Positions 22,901 through 37,900 of a stretch of 64,000 bases of DNA are shown here, in pieces (within the stretch, counting starts at the first letter, position 1; each line of letters starts with the position of its first letter). The notes under the pieces were generated by a model. That model was not told the DNA's origin, did not search any database, and saw only the letters and a program-made list of their open reading frames with translations. The position numbers and the translations under genes are program-made. Source of the stretch: Catonia carolina (lineage: Eukaryota > Arthropoda > Insecta > Hemiptera > Achilidae); the NCBI GenBank assembly GCA_035578175.1, contig JAQMRL010000001.1, forward strand, positions 55,575,553 through 55,639,552, read 5' to 3'.

Positions 22901-25900
22901 TCTAGATGAATGCAAATTAGTACATTTTAAAAATTTTGGTAATTTATTGATGGATTTTCTCCCCGATAAGTTGGTTTTTGTTCAAACAATTTGGTGTAGT
23001 GGTTAGCCACATAATCGTTTCTGTAAATGTGGAAAAAGGGGATTACAACGAAAAATTACAAAATTTTTACCCAAAAATTAACAGAACTATTTTAATGGAT
23101 AATGACATCCTTAAAAAAAATAAAAATCCTTAAATAAAAAAAATTTCTTATCAAAGCCCTTTGATTTTATTCGTATCCTTATTTAAAAGTAATAATTTTA
23201 CCTTTAATATTATTGACATTTCTTTCAAATAGTGGTACAAATAATTGGAAAATAATTATCAGTTTTCAACTGGTAATTACGGATGAAAAATAAATATTTA
23301 GTGGCTAAAACAAACCTATTACATTAAAATTCATAATATTGTTATGCTCTATTTGTAATGGCATCCTGTTTAAGATATTTATAGGAATGATGCCACTAAG
23401 TTTATTTTATTTTAAACTTAATTATAGTAATTTTATCTATATAGATAAAATGTATTTTTTATCTGTATTTTATATTATAGAAAGGAATTATTGGAATGAT
23501 GAGAAAATTGCTCTTGTAATATTGATGTTTGTACATCTAGTTGTCTTCCTTCCTACACTAAAATACCTAGCCAGTGCACGTAATTGATAGGCTATAGTGT
23601 CAATCGTTATTCTAATAAATAATCTAACTCCAATTAAAAATATGCATAAGTTTTAAAATGTTTTTTTATTTATTTAATCCAAATGAATTTAAACAAACTT
23701 TTTTTATTATCAAATCAGCAAAATTATAATCTATTATTTTATAGAGAAACAAGAAAAATAAGTATTTAATAAAGTTAACATTGAATATAAAGGATTTTTG
23801 GATTGACTTTTAAAGTTGGTACGACAGATTTAAGTAAAATTAGGTAATCAAGTTGATTTATGATTTTTTTTAACTGATCAAAAAAACCAGTAGGAAGGTA
23901 CTCACCCATAAAATTCAATAACATTATTATAGATAGAGATGAGCCGGATTGAATAAAAATTTAAGACTGACAAACCCCGCTCGCTGCGCTTCACAAACTA
24001 AATTTAAACCGTTAACTTCTCACACAACCTCACACGTTTTTATAAAAATTATGCTGTACAAAGAAAACCAATTAATACTTGAAACGAATTTTGTTGACAG
24101 AAATATGAATCATTATCGGAAGTAGAGAAATGCGGCCTGAGGATAACTGAATACATTTGGGCCGCCTCCGTATCGTAGTGGTAGCCGCTAGCCTACAATG
24201 CGGAGATCTCGGGATCGATCCCAGTCAAGTCTGGAATTTTTTATCTGTATTTTACCTCATATCATTAACAACGCATAAGCCAAGGCTTATGTAAGCATCA
24301 TCACTAAAAAAACATATTAGCCTAAACGTAAAAGTAGGAAAAATTATTTATTAAAAAAAGATTGGCAGTTTGCATAAATTTCTATGCACAATAATCAGAT
24401 ATGATATAATTTTTTTAACATCTCTCCCGTAAGTATTTTGTTTTAATTTTGAATAAAAGAATGAGTAAAGTAAGCACGTAGTCGGAGGAGGGGTATTGGG
24501 GCTTCAGCCCCGTTCCCGAACTGAAAATTCGAATCTCCTACCAGACTAATATGCCACAGGTCTCCGATTCAATTCTTTAGACCCAGCCCCCAAACCAAAT
24601 CCTGGCTACGTGCCTGTAGTTAAAGGGTGATATCATACTGTAGAATGGTAGATACTGATAACTGACTGCATATTCAATAGATGGTATAATAGAATAGAAT
24701 TTAGAAAACCAACCTTAGAAGATGACCCATTTTACTAACAACAAATTATTTTTCAATTTTTTTAAAAATTAAGTAATGCACTACATCATTTGTTACTCAG
24801 GAATCTCTAGCCTCTCTAACAGTAAAAGAATTTTTAAAAGCGTTTGTGTAGCTTCTGAGATTATCTCTTTCAAAGAAATAAACCAATGTTATTTCTTTAT
24901 AATATAAGTAAAAGACAAAAAATAATAATGTGCACAGTAGCATAACGCATAAAATTTCCGAAAAATTGTTCCTAAACGATATTTCTAACCATTGTAAGAT
25001 AAAAAGATAAAAGATCCAGAATAAGAATAATGCCCCTAGTAATTTATTCACAAATTGTTTTACGATCAGATCTTCAGTTTGTTGATATATTATCGATAAC
25101 ATTATTTTAGTTTTCTTTAAGATATTTATTAACACAGACTTTACCTTTTAAAATTGATTTATTATCCTCAAGTTTGTTAAATCGTTTGTTCGTAAATGTT
25201 TTGTTGTTGCAAAATTAGAATTAATTAATCACTCAACATTGGGATAATTGCAGTCTTGTCATAGTTTATTGGCCGCTCTAATTATTGGGCTTGAATAGAA
25301 ACCTTTCACCATCCTCTCTAATTTTATTACTGAGCAAGAAATAAATTATGTTAGATGAGCTTAATCTAATTAAAGATTTTGAAAATAGGCCAAGGAAAAT
25401 TATATATTGTTAATAAAAACATGAATTACACAATAAGTAACTTTTGTAAAGAGTCAAGTAATATTTTAAACAAGATACTTCGTTATTTAAAGCTTATAGT
25501 TATTTACAAATCATTAGGGACTACGGTGAGTTATGGTATTCAATAGAATTTTTTATAAATTACTTAAGATCATAGAATCAAACTCACCTTCATCTTGCAG
25601 CCAAGCACAACCAACCGCGGCACTTTATCAGCCACGATGTTTTTCTCCTAAATTTACTGTAACTTTATCACTTAACTTTACACCATTCTTTATTATTACT
25701 AACAAAACTTATCATTTACCTCAAACTAGTCTTTTAAGGCAAGGTTTCTGTGTCTTATAACGGATTATCCTTAGAAGATACGTAAAAAACGAAACGCCTC
25801 ACAACGATCTAAAAGTATACCTACCGTACAAACAAGACACCATAGAGCATATCTATCAGAAATTGTACCGAAAGTTAGGCACACACAAAAGCCTATTAGT

Positions 25901-28900
25901 TTGCCAAATTTATGAAAAGAGACTTCCGAACAACATCCCACACATAAAGAGAGCGTGGAACTTCCCTAGGCTTTGTACGACATACACTTTAATAAATATC
26001 ATCCAAATAACTAACTACTTGATTAAAATTAAAGGTAAAGAAATATAAACTTTGTTATTATTTTAATACCGTATGTAATATTGTATGTACGAGGTGTGGC
26101 AAAAAGTCATCTTGTGTCAGCTCCTTCAGGACACGTGACGCTTTCTCTTTTACAGCTTCCACAGACTCAAATCTTGTCCTTTTTAATGCAGATTTCACCT
26201 TAGGGAACAGTAGAAGTCACGAGGTGCAAGATCTGGTGAATAAGGTGGATGTTCTAACACTGAGATGCACTTGGCTAGGAACCTCTTGACAGACAACGTG
26301 GAATGAGCTGGCGCATAGTCTTCGTGGAGAACCCATGATTTGTCCTTCCACATTTCGGGGTGTTTTTTCCTTACTCTTTGACGTAGGTTAGAAAGTACCT
26401 CAAGGTAGTAATACTGATTAATTGTTTGGCCTTCAGGAACCCAGTGAAGGTACACAATCCCATGAATATAAAAAACAATCATCATTGCTTTAAATTTTGA
26501 CTTTCTCATTCGAGCTTTTTTGGCTCTCGGTGAAGTTCGGCTCTTCCAGTGCATGGATTGGTACTTCGTTTCCGGATCATAAGTAAAAAACCACGTTTCA
26601 TCACATGTTATTATCTTCTACCTGTTCCCTAAGGTGAAATCTGCATTAAAAGGGACAAGATTTGAGTCTGTGGAAGCTGTAAAAAAGAAAGCGGCACGTG
26701 TCCTGAAAGAGCTGACAGAAGATGACTTCCAGCACTGTTTCCAACAATGGAAAACTCGCATGGAGCATTGTAGGGATAGAGAAGGAGTGAATATAGAAGG
26801 TGACAATATATGATTATGTATAAAATAAAAAGAAAATTTTTACAACTTCAGTCTCTTTATTTAATAGCCACACCTCGCATGTAGGGTGATCTAATTCTTC
26901 AAATCATTCACGTTATTAGTTCACCATCATTCGGCATCCACTTGTTTTATTTTATTGTTCAGAAACAAGTGTTATAAATTACACGCAAAACTGTATTAAA
27001 TACTATGTATGCCTTATTAAATTTGCACATAAATTAAATTAATAATTATTAATCATTATTTTTGACTAATTAGTTCAAGAATTTGGTGTTACGATGATCG
27101 GTGACTACATGATTAGACTAAAAATTAATCGACTCATAATTTTCATATACTATTGGAAAACTGTAGGTTGGTCTGCTACAAGAGAATTTTCATAAAATTT
27201 GGCAAGTTCATAAACAAATAACATGTTTTGTAACCTATTCAAATGTTTTTAAGAAATTCAAGAATGCTGACTTCAGCATTGTCTTATTTAATAGATTACA
27301 GTAAGGCAACATTACTGCTTAGATCATTTTTTTAACCACAGTAAAAAACGCGAAGATAATTTGTTACAGCTTGGAGTATGAGACACTTCAATTAATTATT
27401 CGTCCTGTACATTTAGTTAAATCAAACCAGTATTTGAAGGTCCCGTGTTTTATTTCGTGCGGTTCGTCATTGGTTCAGATTTTCATGTATTATTCTTATC
27501 TCATCCTAAATAACTAACGTGTAACTTAGGCATCTCTCATTAAAATAATAATATAGGACAAGTTCTGAAACAATTGTCTAGCGAAAAAATTTACAACTAC
27601 ATAAAATTATATCTCATATATTACATATTTTTTTCAAATGATTATTCATTCCTTTCACGTATTAGACTAGTGAGGTTCTTTGAATATAAATAAATCACAA
27701 TAAAGCGGTCAATTAGGTATGGCTATACAATTATTATATTCTGTACTGTACAACCACTAGCAAATGCAGTAATTTACAAGTCATCAATTAATGAAGAATC
27801 GGTCATTGTCTGTATTTTTAGTTTATTTTAATCACATTGACAATGCGGTCATTAGCGACTACTTTGGGTAAAGGAAGGTAGGAAACGTGTAATAATTTTT
27901 AGATTCTAGCTGAGAATCAAACCCAGTACCATACTATTATATTTTTAATTTATAAACAGTTTTATATTTTATTTTGAAAATTTACTACAATATCATTTTT
28001 TTAAATGTAATTTTTAAGTTTTAGAAGACTAAGATATTTTTTTTAAATTAGAAGAAAACAAGATTATAGGCTTGAAGTTTCTCTACAAATCTTTTTCAAA
28101 AAAGTTTTGATTTGACTTTAAGGGGTTTAAGGAAATTATTTTATTTGTTTGTGAATTAAATACTAAGCAATAAAATAAATACCTTTTTTACTTTATCTAA
28201 CGTTGCTGCAACAGCTTGGTCATTAGTGACTACTGTAGGTTACGATACGGTGGGTTCGAACAAGTTATAATTTCAGACGCTAGCCGGAAATCAAAGCTAG
28301 GGACCATAAGTTCTCAATATAGCACGCTAACGAGTGCGGCAGTTCTACAGTAAAGGGTAAACGTGGTCCAGGTCGAAACGAACGTCGTGGCTAAGAATGT
28401 ACTTGACTGGTATGATGTAGATACTATAGCGATTTTAGATTGGCTGTCAATAAGGTGCAAATTCTTCATTCCAACCCAATATAACACAATCACCTGACAA
28501 CTTCTTCAGAAACTGGTGTCCATAGCAGTTGATTATGCTTTTCAATCTTGGTTGGAGAGTCCAATCCGGAGAGACATAAATGGAGGACCTTTTAACAATA
28601 CAACAGCAAATTTTCTTTTTATTGCCACATAATAAAAATGTGATTACTCCACAAAACGGATTGCAACATTCTGAGAATTATCTCTGGCAACTTTTCCCGA
28701 ATATCGTCACCTAGTGCCTATGATCTGTCGTTAAAGGTGTCCCAAGATATTTATAGCCGTTCACCAATTAAGTGACCCTTTTTTGGTCTGCATATTTTGC
28801 CCTGGCCTCATTATTACAATTTTAATTAAACAGAGAAATTATTTACATCACTTTCATGTAATATACATTTGACTAGCAAAAGGGCTCTGCGTGATCTTAT

Positions 28901-31900
28901 ACGTTATTAATCTCAAAAATGTGCATTAAATAAACTGGTTTTTTCCTGATTATTAGGGTTTTAGTTAATAGTTTAGTTTTTCTAAGTATAGTTTAAAGAA
29001 TACCAATAACGATTTTCAGAATTAGAGCTTCTTGGAAAATAACAGACAATATTTATTGCATTAGGGTGGTTTTGCTACCCTTTAGGAGCACTTAATCAAA
29101 AACTGGATTCTTTACATTTTTTGTGTCACTTAGCGAACATGCTTACTGATTTTTACAGGTGATCTTCTTTGGAATCCATGAAAAAACGTATTGTCTAAGC
29201 GCATTCGCCTCGTTTTACCTCTTTAGGACAATTACTTCTTTTTTTCTGTTCGACCCCGAAGGCACAAAATTATGCCGAATTTAAACTCTTTAAGTGATCG
29301 GGAAGTTAGAAAATTTGTTATGAATCTGTGAGTCAGTGAGGTCTTTCACATTTATTTAATTTGATTACAAGAAATTTTGTACCTATTGGAAAACTAATTA
29401 AATTCTTCTTTTTTCATAGATACTATGGACTGCATTGTCACTAGCTCTTGGGCTTGAAGTGAGGGGAGACGTAATCAGAGGCGTACCTTGTATCAAACGA
29501 TTTCATCAGCTCTTTTGTCCAACAGCTGGAAATAGCTATCCTATGTAAGTGTAAAAGTAATTAATTATTTTATTAAGACAGAGTAATCTTATCTATATTT
29601 ATTTTTCAACATATTATTGTTTTAAAGTTATTGCTTCTAATAATAATAAACATGTCAGGTATTTTGGAATTAATTACTTAAAATTTTCTAATGACACTAA
29701 TTAGAATAATATTAGGTGTTTGTTAATGATTTATTAAAAGACCTATAAGAAATTTTTTGTATTTAATTAATATTGAATAGTAATAATGTTAACTAAAAGT
29801 ACATTAAAATAGGTCAGGATTTAGTAAACTTCATTGAAAAGTTCTAGATTTCATTCATTCTGGGATTTCCGATTATTAATTTTATCCTAGAAAACGATTT
29901 TATTATAAAAATAACATTTTGTATTAATCACTTTGTAGCGATCTATATTATTTTCTAAAAAAAAATACAAATAAAAATTAAATACGGTAATATATAGCCT
30001 ATAATATGAATAGAATAGAAAATAGGGAATACGAAAATTAATGAAGATAATTAAACTTGTTTATTGTTAATCACATTGGTATAAATAAATACAAGTTTAT
30101 CACAAGAAAAATATTTATACTATATTAATTTTTATTTGTTGGTAACGGAACTACTTGTCTATGTCTATAATGACAGATATGACTGCAATACTTCTGTTAA
30201 GCTAAACCTCCCCCCAGGTTAATAAATGTATATTTTCGCTACTTCGTTAGCAGACTACCTGCCTAAACATCTAACTTCACACCAAAGAGTTTTTCTTACA
30301 GAACAATAACGTTCGTAAATTATTTTCATATAACCAAAAAATTATTTAAGTTTTTGATAAATTACTAAAAAGCCTTTAACGGTCTCAGTCAAAGCGTGTT
30401 CACGATTTGTCGACCATTCACTTTATCCGTTTCCTGTCATTTTACGTATTTGAAAATTTATTTTCTTGCGTTTCTTTTCTTTACTTATGTTTGTGTAAGA
30501 TCAAATCAGCTGGGTACAGTTTTAAAAATCTTTTTAGGTTTCATACATTTAGTAAGATATTTTCAATATTTGTAGCGGCCAGGAAACTAGCTTTATTACA
30601 GCGGTCCCAGGTTCTATTGCAGTCAGGTCTAGTAGCTTTCCTAGACTCATTTTTATTTATCACACTTCATCTTCTCCATTAGCATGAAGTGAAAACGATA
30701 TCTTCTTCTTCTTCTTCTTCTTCTTCTTCTTCTTCTTCTTCTTCTTTTTCGTTGTCTCCTTCTCCTCCTTCTTCTTCTTCGTCTTATTCGTTTTCATCTT
30801 CATCTACCTGTCATCATCAAGGGTTGAATGTTGGACACCTGTTAGCCTCCAAAATCCCCTATTCTGAATTTTTCTCATCTATTTAAATCCTGCCACCAGT
30901 TTTAAATTGTCGGTGACCTCTACCTCTCCTTCCCAGTCAGGTCCTCCAAAACTGAATCTCCTTGTTCCATGGATTTTTTTTTTGTCTTAGCCAAGCTTTC
31001 CATTGAGATTTTTCCAAAGAACCATGTTTGTACAGTATAGTAGGTGTGATATTAAGGCGCAAATGAGAATTTAGAGTATCTAGTATATCTTTTCAGGTTT
31101 TTAAAGCCACTTAAACTGGTTGATCATTAGTGGTTACAGTGGTTACGGTAAAATTTAGTTAAGAAAAAATACACCTTTATTTACCATTTATGGAAATAAT
31201 CTTACGTTAAACACAAAAATGTGTTATTTCTTTGCACCAATTCTTGTGTTTTATGTAAGATATCTCTGAAAGTATTGCATTTTCAGCTCTGGAATCAATT
31301 TTATTCAATTTTTCAGATTAAAAAACATAAGAAACAATCGTATTTGTATCTTTGTAACTACCTTTAACATTTTTATACGGCCTTACTTCACCGAGGGTAC
31401 AGAGTTCTAGGTGAAATTTTTCGCTAGCCGTAACTCGCTAACTAAGCGTTTTCAGAAATATGTTAATATGAACTTTTTTTATTATTTTTAGCTATAGAAT
31501 GAGATCCCAAGAGATTCCCGTATAGTTTTGTTGTTATTTTAGTTCGTGTATAGTTTTGAATCACCCTGTATAACAGAAAAATGTGTAGAATAACTTATCT
31601 CAACTTTATATTAGCATGAATGCTTGCTTTCCCGTAACAACTCGAATTTTCTAAGCACTGTACAAAAGTAACAACAAAACAACACAATTGCGTACGCTGG
31701 TATGAAACATTACCACATTCGTGTAACTCATGAAGCAAATGTTGCTGCACACTAATTTCAAAATATGGATAGCCTACTTACCAGAGAACATCATAAAACC
31801 ATAAAATGCCAACAGGGTTCAACTGCATAGCTTATTCTTAAAACAAATAGACATTATTGCCAGTGGTAAGTATACTTACCAGAGACCTACAAAGGGCTAA

Positions 31901-34900
31901 TTCGCTCTTTAAATATTATTAATATTAGAGAAACTTAGCATTGCGATCGAATTATGTAACTAACTAAATTAAGTATTAACAACGTATCAGTTTATTCATT
32001 ATAATAACACTATTTCGCAACAGAAGTCAAATTTGTGTGGAGATAAGCAACTAATTTTATGTAAATTGAATAGGTGGTATAAAAGTACTTTAACTTGATT
32101 TTTTATTTTTAAAACGTAATATTTTTAATGGCGAATATTTAATAGAAATATATCCCTGTAGTTAATGAATGCAAATTACGCAGGACGTAAAGAGATAGCT
32201 CTAGAGCTACTAATTATTGGACGATGTCACTTCTAGTTAGTTTTACGCTACCATAAATAATTATATAGTACTCGTGTTGTGACTCATGGTAAAAATCATT
32301 TACGGCAGTAATTTTTTTAAATTCTATTGTGTTAATAATTGATGTTCCTGTGACCTACACAACACTATCCTTACAAAAATACGCAGCAAATACGAGTAAT
32401 TTACTTATTTAAATAATAGACCTATTAATAAAATAACTATAATACGTCAGTTAAATGTATGAAAATAACTTAAATTGAGGCAATAAAATTTAGAAAGGGG
32501 TTTATAACAACATTGGAATGTTCATAGGCACAAATTGTGTGATCCAACTACTTTTTTTCGAATAATCTATATAGGCCATATAGTTTCAGATCACGTATCA
32601 CGTAAAGTAACTTAGACATTTTTGTAAGCTTTTCCATCCTACATTCTCGACATCCGTTCTCTGCAGGTTTTTCTTTCATTCATCCATCCATCCAGTGTTC
32701 TGTTTTTTCTCCTCGTGGAAACCCTTAAAGTCAATGATCAGTTATCTGAATTTGTTTCGATCTATTATGTTTTCCGATTTATTTCAGATTTCTCAGTTTC
32801 TCTTCTACTTTTTTTTTAAACCACTTATCCGATACTTAAGGTATAATATTTATAAAATTAAATTGGCTTTTAAAAATGAATAATATATTCTCTAAAAACT
32901 ATGAGATAATTTTTTTTCTTCATACCAGTAATCATCGTTCTGAATGAAAAATCATTCTTTTGCATCTATAGCTTTAAAACAATAAATTAATAAACTCATG
33001 ACCAAAATCCCTTAACTTGATAAAAAATTTTAATATCTGACAACCGTAAATTCGACATTCTGTATAACTCTAACTCACTGGGAAGGCCTACTTGCTATCA
33101 AACAAAAAATGAGTTACTTTCTCAAGTCCATTTGAAGAATTTCTTCAAAACGTTCAACGAAATGAAGTAAATACACATCGAATTGAGAGTACGTATCTAC
33201 ATTATCCCACAGGTATAAGCTGCAATTTTTGAAGGAAAATGAATTTGAACTGAAAAAATGTATTTTTTTTTAATTACATACACTGATTAAACTCCTCAAA
33301 TTAGTGAGTAAACTTGTTAAAAATTTAGAAAGTATCAGGGTAGTAGAGAAGATGAAGTAACTGTTTATAGATAGGCCTACCGTTTTTATAATTCAAAGAA
33401 TCACTTAGTTTAACCTGATACACTCAATATCCCAATATCAGTGTTGGTGTCAGATTTTTCGAAACTGTACCAAAATTTTATTTATTTATTAAATTCTTAA
33501 AATATTTATCCCATTTTTTATTGGCATTTTAGTGATGCAAAAAATGGCGCCACAGTTAGTTGCAGCTGCAAATATTATTATTTAATGATCATGGTATTTG
33601 ATGATCAGTATTAACCACATAAAAAACAAACTTTTATAAATATTTTAAGAGACGTGTAAGTGTTTAATATTACAGTACTGTTATATTTTAAATAACAAAT
33701 TTTCTTCAAAATACTACTACAGTAATAGCATATTAACTCATTGCTTGAAAGTACGAATTGAATCAGATGTCAAAATTAGATACGTAATGATAAGAACTAA
33801 AGGCTTCCAATCTTACGAAATACATTTTAAAATAAAACACAAAATTTATTTCTTGTGAAATTACAACTTTCACTACACCTGTGATACAGAATTTCTGTAA
33901 AAATTATTCTAGTTAATACTAGATAATAGACGACGCAGAAATAAGTGCTTACTTTGTGAATAAAGGTCTTATTACGCACAAGTTATGAATCTGTAGTTCC
34001 TGTAAAAATATTTGAACCGTTTTATTTATTAGTTATACGTTTATTAGTTTGTTACGTTTGTTTATTAGTTATACGTTTATTAGTTTGTTACGTTTGTTTA
34101 TTAGTTATACGTTTATTAGTTAACTGGTATAATGTCGTCGGTTAATTCTTAGGCCTAATTGTTGGGCAACCTACTTTTATGGTGACCAGCATGAAGAAAT
34201 ACATACAAAAGAAAAAATTTAAAAAAACTGCAGTTAGATTGGGTAGCTAATAGAATGAAACAGTTTTGATAAATAAAATTAAAGCTTTGAAATATAATTA
34301 AATTTCTGTTTTTTTTTTTTATACTTATATAACTTATTTATTTAACGTCGCATCAACTGCAACGGTCATTAGCGACGACGTTGAGGTGGAACTTTGTGCA
34401 ATGTACGATGAAATGATTTTTTTGTAACGTATGAAAATATGCCGTGCCTAAGTGGGATTCGAACCCAGGACCGCATGATGAGAGGCGAGCACGTTACCAA
34501 CTGCGCTAATGCGGCCGGCCGTTGTCTTAATAAAAGGACTTCAAAAATAATAGTTTCTTTTTGTCACCGAAATTTCTAGGAACACAAAAGATGAAGTTTG
34601 CTTCTATGTTTTCTAGATCTTAGAACTTTCTATTCTTTTAAAGATGTTGATTTTACTGATGTTCTTTTTACCCAGTTTTCTTTTATCCTTAGTCCGAACT
34701 AATTTTTCGTTTTCGGACTATTCTTTATGTTGGTATTTTCTTTCTTTTGCTGGAAAGTTATCAAATTCACTAATTTTTCCCCTAGAGGTCTCCATTGTCT
34801 AAGCTATGCAATTTTTCACTTTAATTTTTCTATGGTTTTCTTGATTTTTACAAACCAAATATATACTTCTTGTTCTAACATTTTCAACTGTTCGAACATT

Positions 34901-37900
34901 TATTGTTAATCTGTTATTATGTACCCATAAATCCACCGAAACATGTAAGTTAAAAATTAAATCAGAAAATACTAATTAATAGCTACTTTTAATAAAACAG
35001 TTGTAAAAGATTAATAAAAATTACAAAATTTTACAATACGATTAATTTATGAGCTGCATGATGATTTATAAAGATATTTTTGTCTATGTTACGTCTAAAA
35101 ATCTGGTGTGAAACACTTATACAACTTTCTCATGTCAATGTAAATAAAACACATAATGACCTTTGTTGAATCTTAAGTAAACAATGTAAAATTAAAAACA
35201 TAACCTTATTTTAATCATGAGTGAATGACGCAAAATGAAAATTAACCTGTTCAACTTAAAAATACGGTAAATCACTAATTGACGCAAAAATAGGCTCTGT
35301 AGAAGAAAATGCAAGTTGTAGATTTTTTTATTTTCTATAACTAAATATATAGTTGCATACCAAAGTCGAAATATTAAAAAAAACAATTTTTTTACCGATT
35401 TTTTCTTTTAAAACATACAGAAAATTACAAATAAACACAAATCTAAGAGTTGTAGAAAAAATGTTTGAAATAAAAATTATAGGTGTTTTAATATTCTACA
35501 ACTCAGATTTTACACTTTTTCCCTATAATGCGTATTAAGGCAACATTTTATCTACGAGAGCACAAGTCCCCCAAGAATTTCAGCAGACATTGCGCTTATC
35601 CAATGTGTCATTAATGAGAAAATCGCAAAAAAGTGAAAAATGGCACAAATAAACTACTACTACAGTGACCGATTCAATGAAAATATTCGTGTCGGGTCCT
35701 GTAGTGGTATCTAACTTAAGTTTCAAGTTTCAGTTATATTATGTTCTTGAGATATTTTGTTCACACACAGACCAATCACTAAAAACGTGTTTTTGGGGTT
35801 CATGGGACCTGAAAACGTGTAACTTAAATCCGATGAAAACTCCATTTTGAAAAATCGGCATGAAACATACACATATAGGACAAGAAAAAGTAAAAAAAAT
35901 ACATTTTGAACCATACAAAGCCTTGGGTTTAGGATTTAAATACGGTCTTATAATTTTTGTTTACTTCTCAATGTTATAGCCTACATAATTTTTATTGTAA
36001 ATTTTTATTGTTAATTGGTAACCTGTTACAAGCTTTCTACTTTTCAATTTTTTTAATGATTTCATTAAATATTATAATTATTAGAGTAAGTACAGACTCA
36101 TTTAACTTATAGTATATCCCACAGAACCGTGCAGCAGATAAACAGATTACGGGGTGAAAGTCAATAAAAAGGATGCGTAATCGTGTTTCACTCTACAAAC
36201 GCCTTCAGTCTAAACAACCGGCGACAGAACAGATGTTTTATAATAGAACTGCTGTATGAATTCTTTCTACTGGTGTTGTCGTATTTTGTGGTATATAGAA
36301 AATTTCATCTAATAAGCAAAGAAAATTTTTTGTAACTCGAATGGATCACGCTAAGTTCAATCACAATTTTAATACCTACATTCATGTTTTGACCCACTGG
36401 GTTGGTCTAGAGGTAAAGTCGTCGACAAAATCAGCTGATTTTCAGAGACGAAGGTTCCTGGTTCAAATCCTAGTAAAGGTAGTTACTTTTATACGGATTT
36501 AAATGCTAGACGGCGGTCACCGGTGTACTTTGATGGTTGGGGTTCAATTAACCATACTCTCTCAGGAATGTTCGACCTGAGTCTGTACAAGACTACACCT
36601 CATTAACACTTCATACATCATCCTCATCTCATTGGGTCATGGGGTTGCTTATTGTTCTGAATTGAACAGATTGCAACGTACACACATTAGGGATAAAAAA
36701 AAAACATTCATGTTTTGACTTGACGTGCTGCACGGTTCCATGGGATAGAGTATAGGATTCGAATAGTTCATATTTAACAAACTATGAAATGTAAATATAG
36801 GTTATAGTGACGTACTAGATAATATATCTAGTACGTAAATATTATTTTGTCTACTATGAAAACTTAACCTACTTTAGTTAATAAAACAGTTTATGTAGAC
36901 TGTACCAATACCTGTACTGCTATTTAATTAACATAGAACATTTTACTCTCCCAACTGTCTTCATTTTATTATCTACATAAATAACATTTAAGGCTCCCTA
37001 CATGAAGACATACGAGGGGGTACCCAAAAGTATCCGGAATAGCTCTGCTGTGGGCGGAGCTTGTGCAGTACAAATTCCCGCCACTAGGCTGCTTGTAGCG
37101 CTACTCATTGCCAGTTCAATGCCACTTTGTTCGTTGATCTAGCTTGTTCTGTTCTCGTGCAGTGCTTGTTCTCGCTAGTGCTGTTTTGTGCTCGTGTCGT
37201 TTTTCATGATGGCAAGTTTTAATGAACAACGTGCGGCTGTGAAATTTTGCTTCTTGCTCGGTAAAAACTCCGCGGAAACAGTTGTAATGTTGAACACAGC
37301 TTACAAAGACGACGCTATTGGAAAAACCCAAGTGTACGAGTGGTTTTTGCGCTTTAAAAATGGCGACATGTCGATTGAGAACAAACCTCGTTCTGGACGA
37401 CCGTCGACTTCCCGAACAGACGAAAATGTTGTGAAAGTGAAAGAAATTGTACGAACAGACCGACGACAGACCATTGACCAAATATCACAGGTTAGTGGGT
37501 TAGCTTGGAGCTCAGTCCAACGCATTTTAACAGAAGACTTAACAATGAAAAGAGTCGCTGCCAAGTTTGTGCCTCGGGTTCTGACAGACACTCAAAAGGA
37601 ACGTCGAATTGAAACGTGTAGTGATTTGAAACAACAGCTTGAAACTGATCCAGATTTCATGTCAAAGATCATTACGGGTGACGAGTCTTGGTGCTATGGG
37701 TACGACCCAGAAACCAAACAACAATCCAGTCAATGGAAGACTTCATTATCACCCCGACCAAAAAAAAGTCGTCAAGTCAGATCGAACATCAAAACAATGC
37801 TGATTTGTTTTTTTTGATGTGAGGGGAATTGTCCATTCAGAGTTCGTTCCACCAGGCCAGACGGTAAATCAAGCTTTTTATCTTGAATTGTTAAGAAGAC

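Noticed and set aside
23339..23587. 82-codon hydrophobic ORF in spz intron 1
   Set aside because: Its composition is what T-rich DNA gives by chance; no motif, splice signal or homologue was seen.
30689..30886. Ser-rich ORF
   Set aside because: It is produced by the (TTC)n microsatellite and its imperfect continuation.
34021..34120. CRISPR-like array
   Set aside because: The repeat is contiguous with no unique spacers, in a eukaryotic intron.
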